Assembly: GCF_015477765.1 (NCBI RefSeq)
Contig: NZ_JADLQQ010000012.1
Location: 186,001 to 250,000, forward strand
Direction of reading: 5' to 3'
Origin: Nocardia transvalensis
Lineage (GTDB): Bacteria > Actinomycetota > Actinomycetes > Mycobacteriales > Mycobacteriaceae
DNA length: 64,000 nt
Position numbers and translations under genes: made by a program. The notes below the pieces were generated by a model. The model had not been told where the DNA came from. It saw only the letters and a program-made list of their open reading frames with translations, and did not search any database. Each line of letters opens with the position of its first letter. Position 1 is the first letter of the stretch. Below are positions 42,493-51,353 of this stretch, piece by piece.

Positions 42493-42569
42493 GCTTGATC
42501 TCCATTCGTGCTGGGTCCATCGACGTTTGATGTTGGACAACGCTAAAGCCGCGGAGACAGGCTGAGGAA

Positions 42570-43019
42570 ATGGAAACGAAACAGGCCGCATCGGCGTCCG
42601 GCCCGGTGGAGATCAACCGCATCCGCGTCGAGGACAGCGACGCGTTCATGCCCTACGAACCGGTGGTGACCGTCTCTCCCGCGAAGCTGGTATTCCTCTC
42701 GGGTGCGACCGCGCTGCCGCTGTACCACGACCATCCGCATCGGCACGACCGACTGGACCCGCCCGCCGATGTCCGCGAGCAGACACGCCTGGTCATGCAA
42801 TCGCTGACCCGCTGCCTCGATGCCGCCGGGGCACGGTGGAGCGACGTGGTGCGCATCGACGTGTACCTGACCGACATGGACGACCAAGACGCCGTAGGCG
42901 AGGAACTGGGCGCGTACTTCCAGGGCGTGTTCCCCGCCAGCACCTTCGTCGAGGTCTCCCGCCTGGTCGATCCACGCCTGAAGATCGAGATCAACGCCAT
43001 CGCCGCAGTCGGCCCCTGA
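42570..43019 (+). CDS. RidA/YjgF/UK114-family enamine/imine deaminase
   Basis: This is 149 residues from ATG 42570. The core is VVTVSPAKLVFLSGATALPL then REQTRLVMQSLTRCLDAAGA and RWSDVVRIDVYLTDMDDQDA, PASTFVEVSRLVDPRLKIEI. The RidA trimer-forming fold with the catalytic Arg of the SRLVDPR region is recognised, although the usual RVAV order is varied. RidA hydrolyses reactive enamines from amino acid breakdown. It is divergent from LysR, so inducible use on a specific substrate is likely. Confidence 0.9.
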   Translation: METKQAASASGPVEINRIRVEDSDAFMPYEPVVTVSPAKLVFLSGATALPLYHDHPHRHDRLDPPADVREQTRLVMQSLTRCLDAAGARWSDVVRIDVYLTDMDDQDAVGEELGAYFQGVFPASTFVEVSRLVDPRLKIEINAIAAVGP

Positions 43020-43163
43020 GCCCACTCCCGGGCACCGGGCCGACCAGGATCAGGACTCCACCGAACCTTCCGGCGAACATCCGGTATTGCCGAGTTGAGT
43101 GCGTTCCAGGAGCTGCCGCCAGGCGGCCGGGCGGTTACATACCGGTGCAGACTGGAGTGCACG

Positions 43164-43448
43164 GTGGCGGATCCGATCGAGCTGGAAAGCAGGCGCGGGC
43201 AGTTGCTGGCGCAGATGGGCGAGCTGCGCCGCGCGGTCGCCGAACTGTCCGAAGGGTATGCGGCATTACCCGAATCGGGGCTGATCATCGATACCGTTGG
43301 CGCCGGGGCACTGACTACTCCCGGCTACTGCGTCGCCGGGGCCCGGGAAGTGTTGGAGGAAGTGCTGATCGAGTTGGATGCGGCCCAGGACGCAATGGAG
43401 AGAGCGGCCCAGTATACGGCTCGATTGCGCGGTGTGGTGTTCGACTGA
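43164..43448 (+). CDS. Small helical protein of unknown function
   Basis: This is 94 residues from GTG 43164, with GGAG about 8 nt upstream. It is nearly all helix, with a conserved-looking centre (LIIDTVGAGALTTPGYCVAG) between two amphipathic helices. In length it recalls WXG100-type proteins, but there is no WXG motif and none of the ESX partners are near. It lies alone, 145 bp before a secreted-protein gene. Confidence 0.6.
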   Translation: MADPIELESRRGQLLAQMGELRRAVAELSEGYAALPESGLIIDTVGAGALTTPGYCVAGAREVLEEVLIELDAAQDAMERAAQYTARLRGVVFD

Positions 43449-43593
43449 GGGCGACAGGCCCGAAGTCAGAAGCACTACTTTGCCGCATGGCGCGCGTGGG
43501 CCGGCCGCCCACACTCGCGCCAGATCGGTTGTCTTGGAATAGTTTTCCAACGCACGCTAATGCCGAATCGCCATCCCATCGCCAAGGAGCGCC

Positions 43594-44139
43594 GTGCCCG
43601 ACTCCCGTACGCCCATATCCGTCCGGCCCACCCGCCGCGCACTGCTCGTCGCCGCCGTCGCACTCGCCGCGCAGCCCGTGTCGGCCGCCGTCGCCGCGCC
43701 CCGCACCGTGACCGACCCGGTCCGGATCACCGAGGGCCAGGTCGCCGAGGCCGCGCCGGGCCGGCAGATCCTCTACCCCTCCGTCACCAGCTGTCTGACC
43801 GTCACCCTGCGTCTGGGCGGCGGAGCCAAGGTCGGCGCGCACGCCAGCCTCTTCCAGGTGCCCGGTGAGCTGCGATCCGACGCGATCCTGGCCGCTGCCG
43901 CGCGGCAGGCGGGTACCCGGCCGATCATCGCCGTCGAGGTGCGGGGCGCCGTCGGCGCCTGGCATCCCTCCTACTTCACCAGGGCCATCGAAAGCTACGG
44001 CGACGGCGAGCCCGTACCGGTCCCGGAGCGGCCCGACCCGGACGGCATCGCGCGCGCGGTGGCAGCCGGGCTCGGTCTGCCGGGGCGCGCCCCGGTGACG
44101 GTGCGGGACGTGCCCGACGGCGATCAGACGGTGGACTGA
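43594..44139 (+). CDS. Secreted protein of unknown function (Tat-like signal)
   Basis: This is 181 residues from GTG 43594, with AAGGAG upstream. The N-terminus has PTRRALLVAAVALAAQPVSA, a basic pair followed by a hydrophobic core and Ala cleavage (about 38). The mature part has SVTSCLTVTLRLGGGAKVGA and RPIIAVEVRGAVGAWHPSYF, with beta character and a single Cys. There is no known motif. It is convergent with a damaged oxygenase 56 bp away. Confidence 0.72.
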   Translation: MPDSRTPISVRPTRRALLVAAVALAAQPVSAAVAAPRTVTDPVRITEGQVAEAAPGRQILYPSVTSCLTVTLRLGGGAKVGAHASLFQVPGELRSDAILAAAARQAGTRPIIAVEVRGAVGAWHPSYFTRAIESYGDGEPVPVPERPDPDGIARAVAAGLGLPGRAPVTVRDVPDGDQTVD

Positions 44140-44195
44140 CGGGCCTACGCAGATGAGCATTGCGGCTGGTGGGCGCGCAGCGGCCTGGCCCGGGA

Positions 44196-44615
44196 TCAGG
44201 AGTAGGTGGCGGCCAGCTTTTCCCGGTACCACCGGCCCGGGGTCGTGGCGGGTGTGTCGGCGGGAGCCGTGGCGCCCGGCCGGGTCAGGGGCCAGACCGG
44301 AGCGTCGTGGTTGGGCAGGTAGAAGTACGGTATCGACCGGCGGGTATTATCCTGTCCCGCATCGGGATTCAATACCCGGTGCGGGGTGGAGACCTAGTGC
44401 CCGCCGGTCCAGAACGCCATCATGTCACCGATGTTGATGACGAAACTCCCCGGCACGAACGGCACATCCCGCCAGCCGTGCCCGTCCTGGTGCACCTGCA
44501 GTCCGCCGATGTCGTCCTGGTACAGAATTATCAGAACGCCCCAGTCGGTATGCGGTCCACGCCGCAACTGGCCCGGGGCGGGCGCGGCGGTCTGCCGGTA
44601 GTAGAAGTTCGCCAC
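44196..44615 (-). pseudogene. 2OG-Fe(II) oxygenase relic with an amber stop
   Basis: In one continuous frame from about 44615 are a lost N-terminus, GPHTDWGVLIILYQDDIGGL (Fe-binding HxD) and FVINIGDMMAFWTGGH. A TAG follows at 44394-44396, then VSTPHRVLNPDAGQ (distal His/Arg) and a natural end at 44196. The family normally has W or R in place of the stop (TGGRWVSTPHRV). A TGG-to-TAG change explains it. The N-terminal half of the family is also missing, so this is a remnant. Confidence 0.7.
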
Positions 44616-44690
44616 GATCGGAACTGCAGTGTGGCCCGGATGGCGTCGGCTTCGGGCATCGGTGAGATGACCTGCACCTTTGTCGGCAAT

Positions 44691-45317
44691 CTACTTGCGG
44701 ATCTTCTTGATCTTCTTGACTTCAGGAGCGCCGAATGCCTTGTTGAAGGCTTCGACGGCGGCATCCTCGGCCTTCGCAGCAGCATTGGCGAGGTCTACGT
44801 CATCAGGAGCGTCGGCAGCGGTCTCGGCGGCATCGGCGGCAGCTTTGGCGGCATCGCGGGCATCGGCAGCAGCTTTGGCGGCGCGTTTGGCGGCATCGCG
44901 GGCATCGGCGGCGAGGTCGGCGGAATCACTGTACTCGCGGGCGGCTTCGGCGTAGCCGCTGGCTACCTCCGCGGCCAGGTTGGCGGCGTCTTGGGCCTTC
45001 TCGGCGACGGTCTCGGTGTCGGTCGCACTGTCGGCGGCTTTGGCATAGGAGTCGATGATGTCGGCTGCCTTCTGAACGAGAGCTACTTTCTCGCGGTACG
45101 CACCGGCCTTCTTGGCGGCTTCGACCATGGCATGCCCTCGGTTACCAGCGCTGTGGGCGCGTTCCCGCGCCTGGGCGATCAGGTCCTGTTTTGCAGCCGC
45201 GACATGAACACCGACGCCGGAAACAGGCACGGCCACAGCAGGAACCATCGCCCCAACGCCACCCCAGAGCACGACGGCGGAGGCAGTCGCTACGAATGTG
45301 GCACGCAGAACAGGCAT
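44691..45317 (-). CDS. Secreted alanine-rich helical repeat protein
   Basis: This is 208 residues from ATG 45317, with GGAGG upstream; a longer frame to 45407 lacks a ribosome site. The signal peptide is FVATASAVVLWGGVGAMVPA (8-27). The mature protein is one long helix rich in Ala, Asp, Lys and Glu, with a repeated pattern AADARDAAKAAADA of about 11 residues (LEA/histone-H1-like), and a basic end KKIKKIRK. Such sequences form coiled rods or bind polyanions. It parallels the gene at 19998-20684. Function unknown. Confidence 0.75.
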   Translation of the reverse strand: MPVLRATFVATASAVVLWGGVGAMVPAVAVPVSGVGVHVAAAKQDLIAQARERAHSAGNRGHAMVEAAKKAGAYREKVALVQKAADIIDSYAKAADSATDTETVAEKAQDAANLAAEVASGYAEAAREYSDSADLAADARDAAKRAAKAAADARDAAKAAADAAETAADAPDDVDLANAAAKAEDAAVEAFNKAFGAPEVKKIKKIRK

Positions 45318-45538
45318 GTGGCCTCCAACATGATCGAGATTCCAACCGGAACAGCGAGAAATCACCTGCGTAACCACCGCAGGTGTCGACAGTGCATTCG
45401 TCACCACACGGCGCAGGGATGGGCTCGGTCACGAAATTTCTACCGCTTACAGTGATCCGCGACGAACATCCACTGTCTATACACTCGGACGTCGCTGACG
45501 ACCGGGGGGCCGAGTGTGCTGAACTCGGCTACTCTTTG

Positions 45539-45571
45539 TGCGTTGGAAAACCCTGCCAGCCAACCAATCTG
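45539..45571 (+). repeat. Short conserved coding element, copy A
   Basis: Eleven codons read C-V-G-K-P-C-Q-P-T-N-L. The same peptide (V to I) is encoded by different codons at 58372-58404 on the minus strand, and a looser copy lies near 57067-57093. Almost all changes are synonymous, which is how coding sequence diverges, yet no recognised gene carries them. The surrounding 45318-45719 has no other gene. Confidence 0.45.
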
Positions 45572-45719
45572 GGGAAACCTGACGGTCCAGCTGGGGACTT
45601 CGTGCCGGAGAACCCCTATAACCGGGACGTGACGGCTGATGGTCGGTTGTGGGCGGACGTCGACCCGGCCACCATCGTTGTGAAGGTACTTCCTTTCACC
45701 CACACGATGGGAGATTGCT

Positions 45720-46565
45720 TTGTCCCCCAATGATTTTGCCCCGAACCGACGCACACTGATGACTCTGGCGGTGACCGCCGCAGCCCTTCTCGTCACTCCC
45801 ACCCTGCCTGCCGTCGCCGCGCCGCCGGCAGTCGAGTGGGACAAGCCGGGACCGTACGAGGTGCGGGTACAGGCCATGAGGGATCACACACTGTACTTCC
45901 CGGCGAAGATGGATCGACACCCTGTGATCATTTGGGGCAACGGCGGTTTTGCCTGGCCGCCGACCTACGATGGATTACTCCGGCACTGGGCAAGCTACGG
46001 TTTCATCGTCGCCGCGACGAACGTCGCGGGCTCGACCAGCGGTGTCGAGATGCTCCAGGGCATCGATCTCCTCGCCCGCCTCAACCAGCAGTCGGACAGT
46101 CCCTTCCACCAGAAGGTCGATCTGGCGCACGTCGGCGCCTCCGGCCATTCCCTGGGCGGTGGGGGCAGCCTCAATGCCGGCGCGGATCCTCGTGTCGACA
46201 CCACAGTGCCGATCGAGGCGGGTCCGCGCCCCAGTTCCGCCAGCCTACACGGACCCACGTTCCTCCTCGCCGGGGAGAACGACACCATCGTCGACCCGGC
46301 GGGGGTGAAGCAGTTCTACGAGAGCGCCGACCATATAGTCGCGATCTACGGGGCACTCGCCGGCGCCGGGCACTTCACCCCGTTGAACGACGGCGGCGGG
46401 TTCCGGGGACCCAGCACGGCCTGGTTCGCCTTCCATCTGAAGGGCGATGAGCGAGCCAGGGGCGAGTTCTTCGGCGTCAACTGTGGGATCTGCACGAGCA
46501 AGGCCTGGAGCGAAGTTCAGCGCAACGGCCTGGCACAGCAGGTGCCCGGCCCGAACGGCGACTAG
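45720..46565 (+). CDS. Secreted alpha/beta-hydrolase (chlorophyllase/PET-hydrolase-like fold)
   Basis: This is 281 residues from TTG 45720, with GGAGA seven bases upstream. A signal peptide (RRTLMTLAVTAAALLVTPTL, to about 34) leads to a lipase-type domain: VIIWGNGGFAWPPTYDG (oxyanion region), VGASGHSLGGGGSLNAG (nucleophile elbow GHSLG), LAGENDTIVDP (Asp), AGAGHFTPLN (His). The triad is intact. The family hydrolyses esters, with polyesters or lipids as typical targets of secreted members. Two C-terminal Cys (NCGICTS) may form a disulfide. It is probably a single-gene unit. Confidence 0.86.
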   Translation: MSPNDFAPNRRTLMTLAVTAAALLVTPTLPAVAAPPAVEWDKPGPYEVRVQAMRDHTLYFPAKMDRHPVIIWGNGGFAWPPTYDGLLRHWASYGFIVAATNVAGSTSGVEMLQGIDLLARLNQQSDSPFHQKVDLAHVGASGHSLGGGGSLNAGADPRVDTTVPIEAGPRPSSASLHGPTFLLAGENDTIVDPAGVKQFYESADHIVAIYGALAGAGHFTPLNDGGGFRGPSTAWFAFHLKGDERARGEFFGVNCGICTSKAWSEVQRNGLAQQVPGPNGD

Positions 46566-46721
46566 CATCCGATCACGACGTCGGCGCGGCCGGTATTCGT
46601 GCACTCCGGGTGACGCGGCCGAGCATGCGATCTTCGCTCCTCCTCGCCTTGCGTTGATCGGCTGTTTCGTGTTCGAGGCCGGACGCCCGGGCCGAGGTAT
46701 TCGAAGTGGATATTCTTACGG

Positions 46722-47762
46722 TCAGGACAGGGCTCGGCCGGCGGCGAACAGCAGCGCGGTGTCGCCGAATTCATGCCAGAGATAGCCGGTGTCGAGGGCG
46801 GCGCGGTAGGCGGCGCGAACCGACTCGGCGCCTGCGACCGCTTCCAGCAGGCGTAGATGCGAGGCCTCCGGCTCGTGCCAGCCCGTGATCAAGGCATCAA
46901 CCGTCCGGGCCGGGCGGGTGCCGTCGAGAACCAGGTCGGTCCAGCCGGCCCGGGGATGGACGCGGCCGGATGGCTCGGCGGCGGACTCGAGAGCGCGAGT
47001 GACCGTGGTGCCGACAGCGACAACGCGACCACCACGGGCGTGGGTCGCATTCACCAACCCGGCGGTGATCTCCGGAACCGCGTAGCGTTCGGGACTCGGT
47101 GGCTCGCCGGTCTCGGGCGAGGACACACCGGTGTGCAGGGTGATCGGTGCGACGGTGATACCGGCGGCCACCAGGTCGATCACCAAGGAATGGGTGAATG
47201 GCCGTCCAGCACTGGGCATTTCCGCGCTCCCGGGTTCGCGACCGAAAACGGTTCGGTAGTACTCCGGCGACCATTGCTGCCTCACGTAGGCATAGGTGAT
47301 CGGGCGGCCGTGCCGGGTCAGTAGTGATGCAATGTCGGTGTCGGCAGCGGCGACCCACAGCCGTTGCGCGGGCGGCAGCCAGGGATCGCGCAGAGTGACC
47401 TGCGCGCCCGGAAGGTCAATGCGCGCACCGGATTCCACTACAGCGTCGGTGAACGGCATGCGGTTCGGCGAGCGCAGCTCCACCACCCAGGTGCCGTCAT
47501 CCAGCCAGGTGGCGAAGTGCAGCACTATCGGATGATCGCGATAACGTCCGTCCACGGCCGCGGCCAGGGTAGCCGAATTATTGATGACCAGAAGGTCGCC
47601 CGGCCGCAGAAACTGCGGGAGTTCCCGGAATGTGGCGTGAGTGATGGTCTCGTCCCTGGAGACGAGCATTCGCACCTCGTCGCGCATCAGTCCACGCGCT
47701 TCCGGTGGTGCCGTCGCCACGCGATCTGCGGGGACGGCGAAATCGTACAGTGCGAGAGTCAT
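46722..47762 (-). CDS. QueA-like S-adenosylmethionine:tRNA ribosyltransferase-isomerase paralogue
   Basis: This is 346 residues of normal QueA length. It starts with the family's DFAVP and has DLLVINNSATLAAAVDGRY then RPFTHSLVIDLVAAGITVAP, VAPITLHTGVSSPETG and GRVVAVGTTVTRALES (equivalents of the QueA GxGTF and AVGTT segments). QueA makes epoxyqueuosine in tRNA from SAM. Actinobacteria rarely make queuosine, and no other que gene is near, so the true substrate of this paralogue is uncertain. It lies 40 bp downstream of an SDR and shares its promoter. Confidence 0.84.
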   Translation of the reverse strand: MTLALYDFAVPADRVATAPPEARGLMRDEVRMLVSRDETITHATFRELPQFLRPGDLLVINNSATLAAAVDGRYRDHPIVLHFATWLDDGTWVVELRSPNRMPFTDAVVESGARIDLPGAQVTLRDPWLPPAQRLWVAAADTDIASLLTRHGRPITYAYVRQQWSPEYYRTVFGREPGSAEMPSAGRPFTHSLVIDLVAAGITVAPITLHTGVSSPETGEPPSPERYAVPEITAGLVNATHARGGRVVAVGTTVTRALESAAEPSGRVHPRAGWTDLVLDGTRPARTVDALITGWHEPEASHLRLLEAVAGAESVRAAYRAALDTGYLWHEFGDTALLFAAGRALS

Positions 47763-47802
47763 TGCGCCCTACTCCTTTCGGTGTATCGAGGAAGGTGGAG
47801 TC

Positions 47803-48492
47803 TCATGGCGCAACGGACAGCTCTGCGGCCAGGTACCGCCCACTCGGCGGGCGAGCGTCGATCAGGTGGAGGAGAGCGGGAACGACGGTCTCCGGTTCGG
47901 GGCGATCGGAGATGTCCTCGTCCGGAAAAGCCGCCTGATGCATTGCGGTGCGCATATCTCCGGGATCAAAGGCGTAGACGCGTATCTCCGGGTTCTCCGC
48001 GGCGAAGGTCGCGGTGAGATGATCCAGTGCTGCCTTCGACGAGCCGTAACCGCCCCAGCCCTCGTATGGGTTCACCGCGGCATCGGAGCTGACGTCGATG
48101 GCGATGCCGTCGGACGCCCGAAGTTTCGGGAGGGCCAGCTGCAGAATAGCCAGTGGTGCAATGACATTGGTCGCCAAAACGGCGGAGTACACGTCGAGCG
48201 GATAGTCGGACAACCGTGGCATCGGATTCGGGCCCAACGCGCTGGCATTGTTCATCACCAGGTCCAGCCGGTCCAGTTGGGCGACGACGGCGGCCAGCCT
48301 GGCGCGGTGTGCCGGATCGGTTACATCGCCGGTGAGCGCCATCGCGCCAGTGGCGTCTCGAACCTGGGCGAGGGGGTCGAGGTGACGGGCGGTGAGGATC
48401 AGATCCCAGCCCCGGGCGGCCAGTGCCAACGCGACCGCGCGACCGAAGCCGACGGATCCACCAGTGATGAGAGCAGTTTTCGTAGCAGGCAT
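47803..48492 (-). CDS. Short-chain dehydrogenase/reductase
   Basis: This is 229 residues from ATG 48492. TALITGGSVGFGRAVALALA is the nucleotide loop (TGGSxGxG), DLVMNNASALGPNP replaces NNAG, IDVSSDAAVNP carries the catalytic Ser, and YGSSKAALDHLTATF carries YxxxK. The catalytic set is intact. It is the first gene of an SDR-queA-like operon with a MerR-type promoter directly before the ATG, which suggests the pair responds to a thiol, metal or redox signal. Confidence 0.9.
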   Translation of the reverse strand: MPATKTALITGGSVGFGRAVALALAARGWDLILTARHLDPLAQVRDATGAMALTGDVTDPAHRARLAAVVAQLDRLDLVMNNASALGPNPMPRLSDYPLDVYSAVLATNVIAPLAILQLALPKLRASDGIAIDVSSDAAVNPYEGWGGYGSSKAALDHLTATFAAENPEIRVYAFDPGDMRTAMHQAAFPDEDISDRPEPETVVPALLHLIDARPPSGRYLAAELSVAP

Positions 48493-48498
48493 GCCACC

Positions 48499-48529
48499 AT
48501 CGTCGGACCTGAAGATAACTCGAGGTCAA
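48499..48529 (-). promoter_or_regulatory. MerR/SoxR-type promoter of the SDR-queA-like operon
   Basis: On the minus strand TTGACC (48529-48524), a 19-bp spacer and GACGAT (48504-48499). The operator ACCTCGAG-TTAT-CTTCAGGT-like dyad (48507-48526) fills the spacer. Only 6 bp separate the -10 from the ATG, so the mRNA is probably leaderless. No MerR gene is adjacent; the one at 33984-34936 is frameshifted. Confidence 0.6.
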
Positions 48530-48639
48530 GGGTTCGGGCGACGGAACCCGCCATCGTCGCCGGGCGGACGGCGTTGATCGCAGGCTTCTACCGCATGCGC
48601 CTCGCGTATTGGAGGTCACCTAGGCCAAGGTAATGCCGC

Positions 48640-48815
48640 GTGCGTGTGGTCGGGAGAGCGAGATACGTTGTTCTTCTCCTCCAACTGGGCCAAGGTCCGC
48701 GCACCGTCGATCGGGGCCGTCACGCCGGGGTTCTGCAGGGCCAGGCGTAGGCGACCTGTGACGGCGCCTTACCCAGCTCGGCCGCGACCTGCTTCACCAC
48801 CTCGGCGACGGTCGA
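48640..48815 (-). pseudogene. Aldo/keto reductase relic
   Basis: One frame reads AEVVKQVAAELGKAPSQVAYAW and the next, after a one-base shift, LQNPGVTAPIDGARTLAQLE, the C-terminal part of an aldo/keto reductase. Only this part remains, and no start or ribosome site is attached. Confidence 0.68.
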
Positions 48816-48950
48816 GAGTGGCAGACATGGTGTCCTTACCTTTCGTCGAAGGTCATCCTCTTATGTCGTGAATGGGCGGTCTGACCTGCGGGTGCGGCGC
48901 TTGCTCGAATCGTCGGCGGTGTAATTGCGTTGTCCTGCTGGTTCGACCGC

Positions 48951-49448
48951 TCAGCGCGATGCCTCGAAGTCGGCGATCACGTGGTCGATGCGTTCTCGGA
49001 TCGCGAACGGACTGGCGGTCAGGCCCACCACCGAGGCGGTGTTGACGATGTGGCCCCGGCCCGCCTCGACCATGGCCGGAACGAAGGCCCGGATGCCGTT
49101 CACGACGCCGCCCAGATTAACCGCCAGAACTCGTTGCCAATCCTCGGTACCCACCTGCCAACTCGGCCCGCCCCGCCCCACACCCGCATTGTTGACAGCC
49201 AGATCGATCCGCCCGAACCGGTCCAGCGCCGCGTCGGCCAGCCGCTGAACCTGGCCCGCATCGGAGACATCGGTGGGCATCGCCATCGCCTCGCCGTCGA
49301 GTCCGGCGGCCACCTCGGTGATCCGTTCCCCCTCGAGATCGGCCGGCACGACTCGCAGTCCGCGCTCGCTGACCGCCCGCGCAAGCGCCTCACCGATCCC
49401 GTTCGCGGCCCCGGTCACGACCGCCACCTGTCCGGCTTCGAGCTTCAT
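48951..49448 (-). pseudogene. SDR with internal deletion of the active site
   Basis: This is 165 residues from ATG 49448 with GGGAGAGG upstream. The first part is normal: GQVAVVTGAANGIGEALARA, then NNAGVGRGGPSW and GRGHIVNTASVVGLTASP. It jumps directly to the C-terminal AIRERIDHVIADFEASR. The segment with YxxxK and about 100 residues is missing in frame. The frame stays open, so a protein could be made, but no SDR reaction is possible. Confidence 0.72.
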
Positions 49449-49539
49449 AGCCTCTCCCTTCGAACCCGAGTTCTCCCTGGAGTTCGTTGGTCTCGCCACG
49501 AGCCATCGCGTCTGCGTTCGGCTCCCAGCGGCATTTCGC

Positions 49540-50808
49540 TCACTCTGGTTTGGTAAAGCCTGTGGGGCTTTTGTCGGCTGCTGCTCGGGCGGTGGTGATG
49601 GTGTGGTTGTCGAGTTTTCGCCAGGCTGCCAGGGTGAACACCACTGCGCAGGCGAACCCCACCCAGAAGGGTGCGGCGAGGCCGAATTGGCTGGCGAGCA
49701 GTCCGCCGAGAAATGCGCCGAGGAACAGGCCGGTGGCACCGACGAGGCGGTATGCGCTGTGTACTCGGCCGAGAAGCTCTGGTGGCACGAGTGACTGGCG
49801 CAGTGAGGCTCCGATGGTGGTGAACACCGACAGGTGGATGGAGAAGGGAATGAGGATGGCCGCGGCGACGGCGGCGCTGTGGGTCAGCGCCATTCCGATG
49901 TATGAGCCCATTTCGATGAGCAGTCCCACGCGCAGTGTCGTGCCTGGACCGAGTGCGGCGATGATGCGAGGCGCGGTGAGGCCGCCGCAGACGCCGCCGA
50001 CCGCGGCGGCGATGAGCAGCACCGCGTAACCGGTGTTGCCGACGCCGAGCCGTTCCCGGGCGATCAGGACCAGCAGTGAAAAGATGGCGCCGAGGCCGAT
50101 ATTGGACAGTCCCACGGTGAGCGTGAGTGTGCGGACCAGGGAGTTTCGCCACAGCCACCGCGCGCCGTCAACGATCGCGGCAGCGAGGTGCCGCTGGCTC
50201 ACACCGGGGTCGCGGCGATTGACGGTGGCAGGTAGCGTGCCTGCCAGAACGGCGACCGCGACGAGACCTACGGTGTCGACGAGAAACGGTGTCCAGGCGG
50301 TGATTCCGAACAATGCGACCCCGAGCGGGCGGGCGAGCAATTGTTCGGTAACCGATCTGGTGGCTTGCAGCCGTCCGTTGGCGCGTTCGAGTTGCGTGGG
50401 TGCGACCAGGCCGGGAATGGCTGTGACCGAGGCGTTGTCGAAGACTAGACCGGCGCAGCCGACCACGAAGAAGGCGATGTAGAGCAGCGGCAGGCTCGCA
50501 TGATCGGTCGCGACGGCGGCGCTGACGGTGCCGAGCATGGCAATGCGCACGACCGTCGCAATGGTCATGAGTCGTCGTCGGTCGAGCCTGTCCACGATGG
50601 CTCCGCTGGGCAGCCCGAACACGAGAAACGGCGCGATCTGGGCGATCATCAGTCCCGACACCGCTACCGGGTCGCGGGTGATCGACACGGCCAGCAGGTT
50701 GGCGGCGATCTGGGTCACCCCGTCACCGAAGCTGGAAAGTGTAGCGGCCGACCACAATCTGCCGAACTCGGCCCCGAGGCGTTTTGTCGCGGTGGTCGAG
50801 CGCTCCAT
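49540..50808 (-). CDS. MFS efflux transporter (12 TM)
   Basis: This is 422 residues with about twelve hydrophobic segments. MFS loop motif A is seen as GAIVDRLDRRRLMTIATVVR. The second half repeats the pattern (APRIIAALGPGTTLRVGLLI). It is like the drug-exporting DHA1/MFS_3 group. The C-terminal tail is soluble and basic. It runs in the same direction as the broken SDR just downstream, 90 bp apart. No regulator is directly adjacent. Confidence 0.9.
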   Translation of the reverse strand: MERSTTATKRLGAEFGRLWSAATLSSFGDGVTQIAANLLAVSITRDPVAVSGLMIAQIAPFLVFGLPSGAIVDRLDRRRLMTIATVVRIAMLGTVSAAVATDHASLPLLYIAFFVVGCAGLVFDNASVTAIPGLVAPTQLERANGRLQATRSVTEQLLARPLGVALFGITAWTPFLVDTVGLVAVAVLAGTLPATVNRRDPGVSQRHLAAAIVDGARWLWRNSLVRTLTLTVGLSNIGLGAIFSLLVLIARERLGVGNTGYAVLLIAAAVGGVCGGLTAPRIIAALGPGTTLRVGLLIEMGSYIGMALTHSAAVAAAILIPFSIHLSVFTTIGASLRQSLVPPELLGRVHSAYRLVGATGLFLGAFLGGLLASQFGLAAPFWVGFACAVVFTLAAWRKLDNHTITTARAAADKSPTGFTKPE

Positions 50809-51353
50809 CGGCCCAACGTTATCGCGGCCGGGCGAGATGGGTCAGCCCGCCGACGCCCGCTCGTCGGCATTACCGTGCGTTCCTGGGGCCAGCATCTCGG
50901 CCACACTCCGATCGGATGCGCGGCGCCGCGCCCGAAGGATTTCCTCGATGTCAGTCGGGCGGTCGGCTCGACCTTTCTTTCTTATCCTCTGGCGCTATGG
51001 CAGGCGACCAGTCCTGCGGTTCCACATTCGTCGGTTTCTTTACACCCCCATGTTCCCAGTCGAACTTCGGGGCGGGTGGCCCCCCGCAAACAGGCCGAGC
51101 CGACGTGCACGGCGCCGGATCGCCTTGGCGCCCTTGCCAATCCCCGCGCCGACAGTTCCTACCCACCCGAACATTGCTCGATTCTGGTCGATACTGCTCG
51201 TCCGGAGTCCCGCCGCTGATCACGACGGAACGCCGCCTTGCGGTAATCCGTTGGCTTATAGGGGAGTAGAGCCGATTTCGGGTGCCGGAACGATCCGAAG
51301 GTGAGATCCTGGTCGACATAGTGCTTCGGCAGATTCGCAGGGGTGGAAGAATT
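50809..51353. other. Divergent intergenic region, no gene seen
   Basis: There are 545 bp between the MFS start and the ABC lipoprotein start. Short frames only. I looked for a TPP-type riboswitch because of the transporter family and saw no core motif. Confidence 0.45.

Noticed and set aside
43164..43448. ESX/WXG100 protein
   Set aside because: Length and helices fit, but there is no WXG motif, no paired gene and no ESX component near.
45383..45733. A 116-codon plus frame around element copy A
   Set aside because: There is no ribosome site and no family outside the 11-residue element, so only the element is reported.
50809..51353. Possible TPP or other riboswitch before the ABC importer
   Set aside because: A GGGGAG is present, but neither CUGAGA nor the paired arms of a TPP aptamer were seen.
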